DNA of 64,000 bases from Catenulispora pinisilvae (GCF_015356865.1 NZ_JAAFZA010000011.1:1-64000); one strand, 5' to 3'. Numbered from the stretch's first letter, positions 1-9,443 are shown. Numbers and translations are program-made. The notes: generated from the sequence alone by a model not told the origin.

Positions 1-1214
1 GCCCCACTGTCCGCCCCACCGTCCGCCTCAAGCCCGGCGACGTCCTCGGGCTCGGCCTGCTCGGCCCCCGCACCCGCAAGCTGCGCGCCGTCCTGTCCTC
101 GCTCGGCATCTCGATCGGGATCGCGACCGTCATCATGGTCGTCGGTATCCCGGCGTCCTCCCAGCGCGCCCTGACCGAGCAGCTCTCCGCCCTGGGCACG
201 AACCTGCTCACCGCCCAGGCCACGGTCGACCAGCAGACCCAGACCCTGCCGCCGGTTCCGGCGTCGGCCCCGGCCATGGTCGCCAGGATCCCGCCGGTCC
301 AGCGGGTCAGCGCGGTCGGCAACACGCAGGCCGAGGTGCGCCGTTCGCAGGCCATTCCGGCGCAGGAGAGCTCCGGCGTCATCGCCCTGGCCGCCCAGGG
401 CTACGATCTGCCCGCGGTGATCGGGGCCGACCTGGCCGCCGGCCGCTACCTCACGCCGTCGGACGAGGCGTTCCCGACCGTCGTCCTCGGCTCCGTGGCC
501 GCCACCTGGCTGGGGATCACCACGCTCCCGCCCGGCCAGCCCGCCCCGCAGATCTGGATCGGCTCCCAGGCCTTCACCGTGGTCGGCGTCTTCGCGGCCA
601 GCCCGCTCGCCCCGGAGGTGCAGCAGGCCGTCGTCGTCGGCTGGGACGCCGCCCGCCACTACCTGGCCTTCGACGGGCACCCGACGCAGATCTACGCCCG
701 GGTCCAGGAGTCCCAGATCGACGCGGTCCAGTCCGTCCTCGCCGCGACGGTGTTCCCGCAGAACCCCGGCCAGATCGTGGTCAGCCAGCCCTCCGCCGCC
801 CTGGCCGCCAAGCGCCTGACCGAGACCGCGCTGTCCGGGCTGTTCCTCGGCCTGGCCGGGGTGGCCCTGCTGGTGGGCGCGGTCGGGGTGGCCAACACCA
901 TGATCGTGTCAGTGCTCGAACGGCGCCGGGAGATCGGCCTGCGCCGGGCCCTGGGCGCCACCCGGCGCCAGATCCGAGGCCAGTTCCTGACCGAATCCGT
1001 CCTGCTGTGCCTTCTCGGCGGCCTCGCCGGCGCCGCGGTGGGCACCCTGGGCACCGCCGGCTATGCCATGTCCCGCGACTGGCCGGCCGTCATCCCCGTC
1101 GCCTCCGTGGTCGGCGGCGTCGGCGCGGCGCTCGTGGTCGGCGTGCTCGCCGGGGTGCATCCGGCGGTGCGGGCCTCCCGGCTGCCGCCGACCGAGGCGT
1201 TGGCCACCGTGTGA
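1..1214 (+). CDS. MacB/FtsX-type ABC transporter permease, 5' truncated by window
   Basis: The reading frame is open from base 3 and has no start inside the window, so the gene begins upstream. The first visible part (about residues 20-55) holds the charged-then-hydrophobic N-terminal membrane helix typical of MacB/FtsX permeases, ending GISIGIATVIMVVGI. A roughly 230-residue extracytoplasmic region follows, then three C-terminal membrane helices. The loop ERRREIGLRRALGATRRQIR after the second helix is the signature cytoplasmic motif of the FtsX domain. These permeases pair with a LolD/MacB-type ATPase, which would lie upstream, and act in efflux or in moving lipids and proteins at the envelope. 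It converges on the TetR gene with a 7-bp gap. Family is secure; substrate is unknown. Confidence 0.9.
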   Translation, partial: PTVRPTVRLKPGDVLGLGLLGPRTRKLRAVLSSLGISIGIATVIMVVGIPASSQRALTEQLSALGTNLLTAQATVDQQTQTLPPVPASAPAMVARIPPVQRVSAVGNTQAEVRRSQAIPAQESSGVIALAAQGYDLPAVIGADLAAGRYLTPSDEAFPTVVLGSVAATWLGITTLPPGQPAPQIWIGSQAFTVVGVFAASPLAPEVQQAVVVGWDAARHYLAFDGHPTQIYARVQESQIDAVQSVLAATVFPQNPGQIVVSQPSAALAAKRLTETALSGLFLGLAGVALLVGAVGVANTMIVSVLERRREIGLRRALGATRRQIRGQFLTESVLLCLLGGLAGAAVGTLGTAGYAMSRDWPAVIPVASVVGGVGAALVVGVLAGVHPAVRASRLPPTEALATV

Positions 1215-1221
1215 CGGCGCG

Positions 1222-1956
1222 TCAAGCCTCCGGCAGCGTCGCGGCGATTCCGGCGATGAGCCGGCCGAGCGCGCGGTCGAACAGCACTCCCGAATCGGAC
1301 TCGTGCGGCGAACTGGCGTCGAGCACGACCCGCCGCACGTAGGGGTACTCACCGGACTCGATCACCGACATGACATACGGGATCCAGTCCGGGGCCATGT
1401 TCGCGTGGTCGGCACTGCCGGTCGCCGCCATGGCCCGGGCCGCGTGGTGTTCCTGCTGGGCGTGCCCGATCGCGAACGTCCGGATGATCTCGGCGACGTC
1501 CATCATCTCGTCGATGTCCAGGCCGAGTCCGTCCAGGCCGGCCAGGGTCACGTCGACCATGCGCATGATGGTCGGCCCGAAGACCGGCCCGCGCGTCATC
1601 ACCTCTGCCCACCAGGGGTGGGCCAGCACCAGGGCACGCAGGTTGTGCGCCATGCGCCGCAGCGTCTGCTCCCAGTCCGGCTCCGGCATGGTCGCCCAGC
1701 GCGGCCAGTCCTGGCGCAGCACTTCGTCGGTCATCAGCAGGTGCAGCTCGTCCTTGTTCCGGACGTAGCGGTACAGCGACATCGGGCCGGCGCCGATCTC
1801 GGTGGCCACCCGGCGCATCGAGGCCGCCTCCAGGCCCTCGGCGTCGGCCACCGCGATCGCGGCCTTGGCGATCTGGGCGCGGCTGTAGCCGGGCACCCGG
1901 CCGCGGCCGGTCACCTCGGGCCGCAGCCAGATGACGGCGTCGTCCTGGTCGGGCAT
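1222..1956 (-). CDS. TetR-family transcriptional regulator
   Basis: A 244-residue regulator. The N-terminal helix-turn-helix lies around residues 20-65 (SRAQIAKAAIAVADAEG, then MRRVATEIGAGPMSLYRYV), and the C-terminal ligand domain resembles the TetR_C class of tetracycline-repressor-like proteins. The ATG at 1956 is preferred over an upstream in-frame start because it lies directly before the conserved region. The upstream start would run through the intergenic operator sequences. It is divergent from the DrrA/DrrB-like exporter at 2034, the usual layout for a drug-efflux repressor. I infer that it represses that exporter and itself. Confidence 0.88.
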   Translation of the reverse strand: MPDQDDAVIWLRPEVTGRGRVPGYSRAQIAKAAIAVADAEGLEAASMRRVATEIGAGPMSLYRYVRNKDELHLLMTDEVLRQDWPRWATMPEPDWEQTLRRMAHNLRALVLAHPWWAEVMTRGPVFGPTIMRMVDVTLAGLDGLGLDIDEMMDVAEIIRTFAIGHAQQEHHAARAMAATGSADHANMAPDWIPYVMSVIESGEYPYVRRVVLDASSPHESDSGVLFDRALGRLIAGIAATLPEA

Positions 1957-1973
1957 GCCCTCATCGTAGTCAT

Positions 1974-2019
1974 TGCGTACGGTGAACGCATAAGGTAGCC
2001 TCCGATGCGTACGACGTAC
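1974..2019. promoter_or_regulatory. Putative TetR operators in divergent promoter
   Basis: The 77-bp gap between the TetR gene and the exporter holds two inverted repeats: TGCGT-N7-ACGCA at 1974-1990 and the perfect 11-mer GTACGACGTAC at 2009-2019. Both lie where RNA polymerase would bind for either gene. AGGAGGGG follows at 2024-2031 and is the ribosome binding site of the exporter ATPase. Binding by the neighbouring TetR protein is inferred. Confidence 0.45.
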
Positions 2020-2033
2020 CCATAGGAGGGGCG

Positions 2034-3077
2034 ATGCCGGAGACACTGCTGGAAGCCGAAGGGCTCCGCAAACGGTTCGGGACCACCCAGGCCCTGGACG
2101 GCGTGGACCTGACCGTGCCGAACGGATCGATCATCGGCCTGCTCGGCCCCAACGGCGCCGGGAAGACCACGATGCTGCGCATCCTGTCCACGCTCACCCG
2201 GCCGGACGCCGGCCGCGCGACCATCGCCGGATTCGACGTGGTCCGCGACGCGGCCCGGGTCCGCTCGGTGATCGGGCTGGCGGGCCAATCCGCCGCCCTG
2301 GACGAGAAGCTCACCGGCTACGAGAACCTGCTGATGTTCGGCCGGCTCTCCCGGCTGACCGAACGCGACGCCAAGGCCCGCGCCACAGAGCTGCTGGCGC
2401 ACTACGACCTCGCGGCGGCCGCCGACAAGCTGGTCTCGACCTACTCCGGCGGCATGCGGCGCCGGCTGGACCTGATCAGCAGCCTGATCGTCTCGCCGCG
2501 GCTGCTGTTCCTGGACGAGCCGACGACCGGTCTGGATCCCCGCAGCCGCAACGAGATCTGGGCCACCGTGCGCCAACTCGTCGCCGAGGGCACGACCGTG
2601 CTGCTGACGACCCAGTACCTCGACGAAGCCGACCAGCTGGCCGACCGCATCACCATCGTCGACCACGGCCGCGTGGTCGCCGACGGCACCCCGGGCATGC
2701 TGAAGTCGGCGATCGGCACCCGGGTGCGCGTCCAACTCGCCGCCGACGCCGACCCGGCCCACGCCGCGCGGCTGCTGGCCGAACTGACCGGATCCCCGGC
2801 CGGACCCGGGAGCCTCCCGCACACGATCGAAGGGGCCTGCGACCCCGCGCTCAAGGTCCCGGCCATAGTCCGCGGACTCGACGCCGCCGGGATCGCGGCC
2901 GAGGACGTCCTCCTGCACACGCCGAGCCTGGACGAGGTGTTCCTCACGCTGACCGGCAGCCAGGCCGGCGTTTCGGCCGATGCCCCGAACGCGGCGTCGG
3001 CCGACCCCGACGCGAACCCGGCCGACGCCTCGGACCGCACCCCGGCCGACGCCCTCGAAGGAAGCGTGAACCGATGA
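2034..3077 (+). CDS. ABC exporter ATP-binding protein, DrrA-like
   Basis: A 347-residue ATPase of the daunorubicin-resistance (DrrA) type. Walker A is GPNGAGKTT at residues 38-46, the signature is YSGGMRRRLD, and Walker B with the catalytic Glu is LLFLDEPTTGLD. The Q-loop region reads GLAGQSAALDEKLTG, as in DrrA proteins. A C-terminal DUF4162-like part is followed by an Ala/Asp/Pro-rich tail. It should energise the permease encoded immediately downstream, whose ATG overlaps this stop as ATGA at 3074-3077. A strong ribosome binding site lies at 2024-2031. The exported compound is not predictable; an antibiotic or lipid is typical of the family. Confidence 0.93.
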   Translation: MPETLLEAEGLRKRFGTTQALDGVDLTVPNGSIIGLLGPNGAGKTTMLRILSTLTRPDAGRATIAGFDVVRDAARVRSVIGLAGQSAALDEKLTGYENLLMFGRLSRLTERDAKARATELLAHYDLAAAADKLVSTYSGGMRRRLDLISSLIVSPRLLFLDEPTTGLDPRSRNEIWATVRQLVAEGTTVLLTTQYLDEADQLADRITIVDHGRVVADGTPGMLKSAIGTRVRVQLAADADPAHAARLLAELTGSPAGPGSLPHTIEGACDPALKVPAIVRGLDAAGIAAEDVLLHTPSLDEVFLTLTGSQAGVSADAPNAASADPDANPADASDRTPADALEGSVNR

Positions 3078-3943
3078 CCGCCCAGACCGGGACCGCCCAG
3101 ACCGGCACCCCGTTGACCGTCGGCCCGGCGCGCACCGCCGACACCCCGTTCGGCCGCGCCGTCCTGGCGCTGCGCGACGGCCGGGCCATCGTCCTGCGCA
3201 ACCTGTCCCAGATGCGCCACGCCCCCGGCGAGATCGTCGGCGCGGTGCTCTTCCCGATCATCATGGTCGTGATCTTCGGCTACATCTTCGGCAGCGCGAT
3301 CTCCGTCCCCGGCGGCGGCGACTACCGCGACTTCCTGATGCCCGGCATGTTCGCGATGACCGCCACCTTCTCGGTCATCGTGACGATGAACAAGGTGGCG
3401 GCCGACAACGGCAAAGGCGTGATGGATCGCTTCCGCTCCATGCCGATGGCCCGCTCCGCGGTCCCCTTCGGCCAGACCGGCGCCGACCTGATCATGTCAG
3501 TCCTCGGATTCGCCATCATGTCGGTCGTCGGCCTGGTCGTGGGCTGGCGCATGCACGACGGGGCCGGCTCGGCGCTCGCCGCCTTCGGGCTCATCCTGCT
3601 GTTCGCGTACGCGCTGCACTGGGTCGGCGTCCTACTCGGGCTGATGTTCAAGAACGAGTCGACCGCGGACCGGATGACGCCCCTGGTCTTCCCGGTGACC
3701 ATGCTCTCGAACTCCTTCGTCCCGACCACCGGCATGCCGGCCTGGCTCCGCGTCATCGCGGACTGGAACCCGGTCTCCTCCCTGACCCAGGCGGCCCGCC
3801 ACCTGTTCGGCAGCCCGGGCGCGGTCACCAGCCACGCCTGGCCGATGCAGCACCCGGTTCCGGCGGCGCTGATGTGGGCCGTGGTGATCCTCGGGGTGTG
3901 CGTTCCGCTCGCGGTGCGGCGGTATCAGCGCGCGGGACGGTGA
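3074..3943 (+). CDS. ABC-2 type exporter permease, DrrB-like
   Basis: A 289-residue ABC-2 membrane protein with about six hydrophobic helices, beginning with the one ending IIMVVIFGYIFG. The conserved loop MDRFRSMPMARSAV lies about 60 residues further on. A further typical stretch is TPLVFPVTMLSNSFVPTTGMP. It forms the membrane channel for the preceding DrrA-like ATPase and is translationally coupled to it by the ATGA overlap. Regulation is presumably through the divergent TetR gene. Family is certain; substrate is unknown. Confidence 0.93.
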   Translation: MTAQTGTAQTGTPLTVGPARTADTPFGRAVLALRDGRAIVLRNLSQMRHAPGEIVGAVLFPIIMVVIFGYIFGSAISVPGGGDYRDFLMPGMFAMTATFSVIVTMNKVAADNGKGVMDRFRSMPMARSAVPFGQTGADLIMSVLGFAIMSVVGLVVGWRMHDGAGSALAAFGLILLFAYALHWVGVLLGLMFKNESTADRMTPLVFPVTMLSNSFVPTTGMPAWLRVIADWNPVSSLTQAARHLFGSPGAVTSHAWPMQHPVPAALMWAVVILGVCVPLAVRRYQRAGR

Positions 3944-4040
3944 GGCGCCGGGCGCGGGTGTGCGTATGGGTGTGGGTTCTGGTTCCTACGATGGCAGCTT
4001 CGCAAGATTCCGTGTGATCTGAAAGAGGCGGCCCGGGGCG

Positions 4041-7000
4041 ATGACGTACACCACGATCGGAAGGCTGCACCGGAACTCCGAGGACGACTTCACACTGCCG
4101 TCGGTCTACGACGGCCGCACGGTCGTCGACCGCTTCCGGTTCGCCATCGGCAAGCGGCCCGAGATCGATCGCGGCGGGGCTGAGCGGGTGCTGGCCCGGC
4201 GTCAGGAACGGGATCCCGGTCTCCAGCACCTGATCGACCAGGCGCGGACTTCGCCGCACAGCGATCCGGAGTTGGTCGCGGAGCTCGCCGACGTCGACGT
4301 CTTCGACCTCGCGGCCCAGACCCCGCGGCAGGCGGCGTTGGTGGCGGCGGTGATCCGCGCGGGTGGGTACTCGGATGCGGCGGACGCGGCCCACGCGGCG
4401 GTCGCCACGGTTGCGGAGGGCGCGGGCGGCGCCGTCGCCGAGGTCGAGATCTGGGAGTGCGCAAGGGATCTGGCCTTCGCGCTGGAGGCATTCGCACACT
4501 TCTGCCACCTGGCCAGCGAGCCCGGCGCGGTCCGGTTGCGACGGGCCGAGCAGGCGCCGATGCTGCTCGACGTCTGGCCGCACCTGAGGCGCCTGCTGGA
4601 GCTCCGGCGCCGGGTTCCGGGCCCGGACCACGTCGACGCCAAACAGGCTGCGGCCCGGCTACGGGAAGACGATCCCACCGGCTTTCATCGAACCCTGACC
4701 GGCTTCCTGTTCCCCGAAGAGGGGCTCTGGGGCCGGGACGACCGGTACGCCGCGCTCCAGGGGCTTCTTCCGGCCGTCGCCTTTCTTCCTGGGATCCGTA
4801 GTGCGGAGCACGCTGTGGAGCTCGGCCCGGCCTTTCGCGAGCAATCCTGGGAGTGGTGCGGCGACCTCGACATCGAGTTCACGTTCCTGACCTACGTCGG
4901 CGCCGGCGCCCTGCCGTTCCTGCTCGCCTGGCTCGACGGCGGCCATCGCTGTGAGCCCGGCGGCCCCTGCGCCGTCCACGATCGGGTGCTGGAGCTGGTC
5001 GCGCGGATCCCGAGCGCCGAGGCGATATCGGCGTTGCTGGAGCGGGCCGGGGACGCCAGGGTACTGACCCGATTGCACGAAGCCGTGGCGCGATTCCCGA
5101 GGCGGGCCTTGCAAGTTCTGGCTGAAGTCGACCCGGCTGAAGTCGATCCGGCCAGGGGCGAAACGGGGGAGATCGCCACCGCGGTCCTGACCGAGGTCGT
5201 CCGCGCCGATCCGGAGTTCGCGCGCGCGGAGCAGGCGTACTTGAGCCCGGTCGGCGACAAGCGTGTCAGCGCACTGCTTCCCGATGATCCTGACAACGCC
5301 GCGCTCATGTCTCAACTCCCTGCGATTCTCGCCGTGCCGCCGTGGCGCGATCGGAAACGCAAGCCCGCCAGGCTGATCACGGTCGAGGCCCTGGTGCCGC
5401 CGTCCGACACCGAAGTCGGCTGGGAGCCCGGCGAGCGCGAGCGCTGGCTGGGCCCGCAGGACGCCGGCTGGGCGCCGCAGGAGGGTTGGTCGGGCCTGCT
5501 GCAAGAGATAGCCGAGCGCACGGCCGACGAGCTGACCGCGCTCTACTTCGCCGCGCACGGACCGGACGACCTGGTCCGTCCGCTGCTGACCGAGGGCTGG
5601 CGGCCGGTGATCAAGTCGGACGACGACCGGGTCCTGGCCTTCGTCGCGCGGTACGAAACCCTCGCACTGCCTGCGATTCTCGGCATCGAACGGCGGCCTG
5701 CGCTGCGCGCGCGGCTGCTGCTGCCGTTCGCGAACCCGGAGATCGCCGCGTTGATGGTGGACGGCGCGAGTCGGCTGCGCAGCGTGCAGGGCGCGGCGAC
5801 GGACTGGCTGCGCCGGCATCCCGAGGCGGCGGCGCGGTGCGTGCTGCCGACGGCGTTGGGCAAGCGGGGCAAGTTCCGCCGCGGCGCCGAGGCGATGCTG
5901 CGGAGCGTCGAGGCGGCCGGTGCCGACGTGCCGGCGATCGCGACCCGCACCTACGGCGCCGAGGTCGGCCAGGCGGTCAAGGAACTGCTGGCCGACGACG
6001 GGCTGGGCGCCTTCCCGCGCACCATGCCCACACCGCCGCCGGCCGCCCGGGCCGCGCTGTTGGCCCCGATCCGGCTGCGGGACGGCCGGACCGCGCTGCC
6101 GCAGAGCGCCGTGCAGGCCGTCGTCGACATGCTGATGATCTCGACGCCGGACGAGCCGTACGCCGGGTTGGAGACCGTCAAAGCGGTCTGCGACGCCGAC
6201 TCGCTGGCCGAGTTCGCGTGGTCGCTGTATACGGCCGCGCGCGAGACCGGCCTGCCCGCGCTGCGCGCGTTCGGAGACGCGAGCATCGTCGAGCGGCTGC
6301 TTCCCGTGCTGCGGGAGCAGAACGAGATCGGCGAGAACACTGTCGGGGACGAGTTCCAGGTACTGGCCGCGATCGGCGGAGACCGGGCCTTGACGACGCT
6401 GCACACCTACGCGGTGAAGGGCCGGCATGCGCTGACCAGGAAGACCGCGCAGGAGCAGTTCGACGCCATCGCCGAGGCGATGGACCTGTCGGCGCCCGCG
6501 TTGGCCGATCGGGTGGTTCCGGACCTCGGCCTGGGGCCGGACGGCACGCTGGTGCTGGACTACGGGCCGCGCCGGTTCGTCATCGGGTTCGACGAGCTGT
6601 TGCGCCCGGTGGTCCGCGACGAGGCCGGCGATCCGGTGAAGGCACTGCCGAAGCCCGGGAAGAACGACGACCCGGAGCTGGCGGACGCGGCGTACAAGAA
6701 GTTCACGGAGCTGAAGAAGAGCGCCCGAACCGTTGCCCTGGACCAGATCAAGCGGCTGGAGTCGGCGATGCGCGGACGGCGGCGATGGGATCCGGAGGAC
6801 TTCGCCAATTACCTGGTGGCGCATCCGGTCATGCGCCATCTGGTGCGGCGACTGGTCTGGGGCGTTTATGACGAGCAGAAGAACGTGCTCGGCTCGTTCC
6901 GGGTGGCCGAGGACCTGAGCTATGCGGACGCACACGACACCGACTACGTGATCCCGTCCGAGGCCGGGGTTCGCATCGGCGTCGCGCACCCCGCAGATCT

Positions 7001-7496
7001 GGGTCCGACGCTGGGGGACTGGTCCGAGCTCTTCGCCGACTACGAGATCCTGCAACCGTTCGAGCAACTGGGATGGCCGATCCCGGCCCTGACCGACCGG
7101 GATCGCACCGCCAAGCTGCTCGAACGGCCTTATGTCACACCGGATCCGACCCACATCAGTTACCTGGGTTCGCAGACCTCGATCTCCGCTTCGGCGATCG
7201 TCTGGCTCCAGTCCCGCGGCTGGCAGCGCGGTCCCCTCCCCACCGGCTCGCTCGCCGACGGCGCACGCTGGCGCCGTACGCTACGGCCGGTGGGCGGCGA
7301 TCGGCACGTGGTGCTGGAGCTGGAGCCGGGGATCCTGGCCGGGGCGCCGGGCCAGTCCGAGCCTCAGTACATCACCGCGGTCTGGCTGAGCGGGACCGGC
7401 GAGGACTCCGAGTTCGACCGCGACGCGTTGCCCTGGTCCGAGCTTGACGACGCGACGGCGGCGCAGGTGTTGCGGGAACTGGAGGAGATGGACTGA
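4041..7496 (+). CDS. Large DUF4132-domain protein (copy 1)
   Basis: A 1151-residue, probably cytoplasmic protein with no signal peptide or membrane helix. The N-terminal two thirds look alpha-helical and repeat-like. The C-terminal third (about residues 830-1060) carries the DUF4132 core, including LVLDYGPRRFVIGFDE, LPKPGKNDDPE, VAHPVMRHLVRRLVWG and WSELFADYEILQPF. The family includes E. coli MolR/YehI-type proteins, whose molecular role is unsettled. A clear paralogue lies at 43346-46078 and shares these blocks almost word for word. The start at 4041 is weakly supported: GGGGCG sits directly before it and a better GAAAGAGG lies 14 bases upstream. No function should be assigned. Confidence 0.85.
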   Translation: MTYTTIGRLHRNSEDDFTLPSVYDGRTVVDRFRFAIGKRPEIDRGGAERVLARRQERDPGLQHLIDQARTSPHSDPELVAELADVDVFDLAAQTPRQAALVAAVIRAGGYSDAADAAHAAVATVAEGAGGAVAEVEIWECARDLAFALEAFAHFCHLASEPGAVRLRRAEQAPMLLDVWPHLRRLLELRRRVPGPDHVDAKQAAARLREDDPTGFHRTLTGFLFPEEGLWGRDDRYAALQGLLPAVAFLPGIRSAEHAVELGPAFREQSWEWCGDLDIEFTFLTYVGAGALPFLLAWLDGGHRCEPGGPCAVHDRVLELVARIPSAEAISALLERAGDARVLTRLHEAVARFPRRALQVLAEVDPAEVDPARGETGEIATAVLTEVVRADPEFARAEQAYLSPVGDKRVSALLPDDPDNAALMSQLPAILAVPPWRDRKRKPARLITVEALVPPSDTEVGWEPGERERWLGPQDAGWAPQEGWSGLLQEIAERTADELTALYFAAHGPDDLVRPLLTEGWRPVIKSDDDRVLAFVARYETLALPAILGIERRPALRARLLLPFANPEIAALMVDGASRLRSVQGAATDWLRRHPEAAARCVLPTALGKRGKFRRGAEAMLRSVEAAGADVPAIATRTYGAEVGQAVKELLADDGLGAFPRTMPTPPPAARAALLAPIRLRDGRTALPQSAVQAVVDMLMISTPDEPYAGLETVKAVCDADSLAEFAWSLYTAARETGLPALRAFGDASIVERLLPVLREQNEIGENTVGDEFQVLAAIGGDRALTTLHTYAVKGRHALTRKTAQEQFDAIAEAMDLSAPALADRVVPDLGLGPDGTLVLDYGPRRFVIGFDELLRPVVRDEAGDPVKALPKPGKNDDPELADAAYKKFTELKKSARTVALDQIKRLESAMRGRRRWDPEDFANYLVAHPVMRHLVRRLVWGVYDEQKNVLGSFRVAEDLSYADAHDTDYVIPSEAGVRIGVAHPADLGPTLGDWSELFADYEILQPFEQLGWPIPALTDRDRTAKLLERPYVTPDPTHISYLGSQTSISASAIVWLQSRGWQRGPLPTGSLADGARWRRTLRPVGGDRHVVLELEPGILAGAPGQSEPQYITAVWLSGTGEDSEFDRDALPWSELDDATAAQVLRELEEMD

Positions 7497-7552
7497 CGGT
7501 CGGTGCCTTTGCCTTTGCCGGCGAGCTGCTGTGGCCGACCGACGGTCGTCTG

Positions 7553-8770
7553 CTAGCGATCGGCCGCTGCCCGCCGGCGCCGATATTCCGCCGCCCTGGC
7601 CTGGTAGTTCTCGTGCTCCTGTTGGTGATCCGGCGGAAGGTGCGGCGCGTCCGCGGAAGTCGTGGCGAAGAACCGCGTGAGTGCGGTGTTCGAGCCCGCG
7701 GCGAGTTCCCCGGAGCGCGGGAACATCTCCGCCTCGTAGCGCGCGACCGCGTCTTCGAGGCTGCTCTCCTTCTGGATGGCGTGCTTGATGGCGTGCGCGA
7801 GTTCCGCACCGTCGAGCAGCGCTAGGTTCGTGCCGTGGCCGCCGAAGGGCGCCATCAGGTGGGCCGCGTCGCCGAGCAGCGTCACGCCGGGGACGCGGTT
7901 CCAGGTCAGCGGAGCCGGCAGCGCCCAGAAGCTGCGCGCGACGTAGTCGCCGTCGTTGTCGGTGATCAGCGGGCGCATGACCTCGGCCCAGCCGCTGAAC
8001 TCCCGCACTAGGTGAGCGCGGACGGCCTCGTGGTCGGTGACGTCGACGCCCGCCGCGACGTCCCAGTCGAGCGCGGCGCGGAAGGCCACGTAGCCGCGGA
8101 CCACGCCGTTGCTGTTGCGCTGGACGATCACCGCGCGGCCGGCGCTGTCGGTGGAGAACATGTGGCCGTCGCCGACGATCGCGGCGACCTCGGGGTGCCT
8201 GGTGTCGACGGCGTCGAAGCGGGCGTCGAGGAACTGGACGCCGAGGTACTGCGGCGCCGCGTCGGTGAGCAGCGGGCGGACCCGCGACCAGGCGCCGTCG
8301 GCACCGATGACGAGGTCTGCTTCCGTCTGCTGGCCGTCGGCGAACTCCAGCCGGTGCGCTCCGCCCCCGAGCGGGGCCACGTGGACGAGCTTGTGCCCCC
8401 AGCGAACCGTGCCGGGATTCAGGTGCTCGTAGAGCATGGTCCGCAGTTGGCCCCGGTCGATCTCGGGAGCCGCCTGGTCGTCCCCGGCCGGAGTGAACGC
8501 GGCCAGCATGGTGCCGTGCTGGTCCCGGCGGGCCTTGGCCTGGCCTTCGAGGCGGGCCAGGGCCAGGAAGGCGTCCATCAGACCGGCGTCCTCCAGCGCG
8601 ATCTGGCCGGAGTCGGCGTGCAGGTCGAGGGTCCCTCCCGGGTCGCGGGAGTCCACGGCGGTGTCCGCGTCGTATACCGCCGGTTCGATGCCGTGCCGCT
8701 GGAGGACGCGGGCACACATGAGGCCGGCGGGGCCGCCGCCGACGATGGCTATGCGAGGTGTGGTCGTCAT
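7553..8770 (-). CDS. FAD-dependent monooxygenase (TetX/PHBH-like)
   Basis: A 405-residue class A flavoprotein hydroxylase. The Rossmann dinucleotide motif GGGPAGL is at residues 11-17, the DG motif is DLVIGADGAWSRVRP, and the GD motif is LLGDAAHLMAPFGGHGTN. The family hydroxylates aromatic or polyketide-like compounds, and some members (TetX) inactivate tetracyclines; the substrate here is unknown. GGGAGG sits only one base before the ATG at 8770. An in-frame GTG at 8779 is the alternative start, so the exact start is uncertain. It is divergent from a TetR gene with a 12-bp inverted-repeat operator between them, which suggests substrate-induced expression. Confidence 0.9.
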   Translation of the reverse strand: MTTTPRIAIVGGGPAGLMCARVLQRHGIEPAVYDADTAVDSRDPGGTLDLHADSGQIALEDAGLMDAFLALARLEGQAKARRDQHGTMLAAFTPAGDDQAAPEIDRGQLRTMLYEHLNPGTVRWGHKLVHVAPLGGGAHRLEFADGQQTEADLVIGADGAWSRVRPLLTDAAPQYLGVQFLDARFDAVDTRHPEVAAIVGDGHMFSTDSAGRAVIVQRNSNGVVRGYVAFRAALDWDVAAGVDVTDHEAVRAHLVREFSGWAEVMRPLITDNDGDYVARSFWALPAPLTWNRVPGVTLLGDAAHLMAPFGGHGTNLALLDGAELAHAIKHAIQKESSLEDAVARYEAEMFPRSGELAAGSNTALTRFFATTSADAPHLPPDHQQEHENYQARAAEYRRRRAAADR

Positions 8771-8788
8771 GCCTCCCACGGTAAGTGA

Positions 8789-8829
8789 ATCGGATCAAAA
8801 AGTCGAACGGTTCTAAGTTTTGATCCGAT
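8789..8829. promoter_or_regulatory. 12-bp inverted-repeat operator between monooxygenase and TetR genes
   Basis: ATCGGATCAAAA at 8789-8800 and its exact reverse complement TTTTGATCCGAT at 8818-8829 are separated by 17 bp. The arms lie in the divergent promoter region and are the most AT-rich part of it. A perfect 12-bp repeat in this place is best explained as the binding site of the adjacent TetR protein, controlling both genes. Confidence 0.7.
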
Positions 8830-8855
8830 CGACGGAGATGCCCTAGGCTGAGCCC

Positions 8856-9443
8856 GTGACCGAGCCCGGACGCCGCGAACGCAAGAAGGCCGCCATCCGC
8901 CAAACCCTGGCGGACACGGCCCGCGACCTGTTCCTGGAACGCGGCTACGACGCGGTCGGCGTACGGGAGATCGCCGAAGCCGCCGACGTCTCCGTGGCCA
9001 CCCTCTTCAACCACTTCCCCGACGGCAAAGAGGCACTGGTCTTCGACCAGGACGCCGACCGCGAGGCAGCTCTCGTGGCCGCAGTCCACAACCGCCCCGC
9101 CGGCCGAACCATCCCCCAGGCCCTACGCCAGTCGCTCCGCGACGAGCACTCCCTCCGGATCCGCACCGACCCGCGCTTCACCGCCTTCCTCCACCTGATC
9201 GACACCACCCCGCCGCTGCGCGAATACGCCCGCCGCATGTGGCTCCGCCACGAGGACGCCCTGGCCGCGGCCATCGCCACCGACACGGGCCTGCCCACCG
9301 ACGACCCCGCCTGCCAGGCCCTGGCCCACTTCGCCCTCGAAGCCGTGGCGCTGGTCCGAGGCCGCGACGACGCCGAGGCCGCGCTGGACCGCGTCTTCGC
9401 CCTACTCGACGCGGGATGGACGGGCCTGACGCAGGGTCTGTAG
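8856..9443 (+). CDS. TetR-family transcriptional regulator
   Basis: A 195-residue TetR regulator starting with GTG. Residues 5-55 form the DNA-binding domain (LADTARDLFLERGYDAVGV, then IAEAADVSVATLFNHFPDGK). The C-terminal helices form the ligand pocket. It is divergent from the FAD monooxygenase and flanked by a perfect 12-bp inverted repeat, so I infer that it represses the monooxygenase and itself until a substrate-like ligand binds. Confidence 0.9.
   Translation: MTEPGRRERKKAAIRQTLADTARDLFLERGYDAVGVREIAEAADVSVATLFNHFPDGKEALVFDQDADREAALVAAVHNRPAGRTIPQALRQSLRDEHSLRIRTDPRFTAFLHLIDTTPPLREYARRMWLRHEDALAAAIATDTGLPTDDPACQALAHFALEAVALVRGRDDAEAALDRVFALLDAGWTGLTQGL

Noticed and set aside
4659-7154. 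An 831-codon minus-strand frame opposite DUF4132 copy 1
   Set aside because: It is a shadow of the DUF4132 reading frame, without any domain or ribosome binding site.
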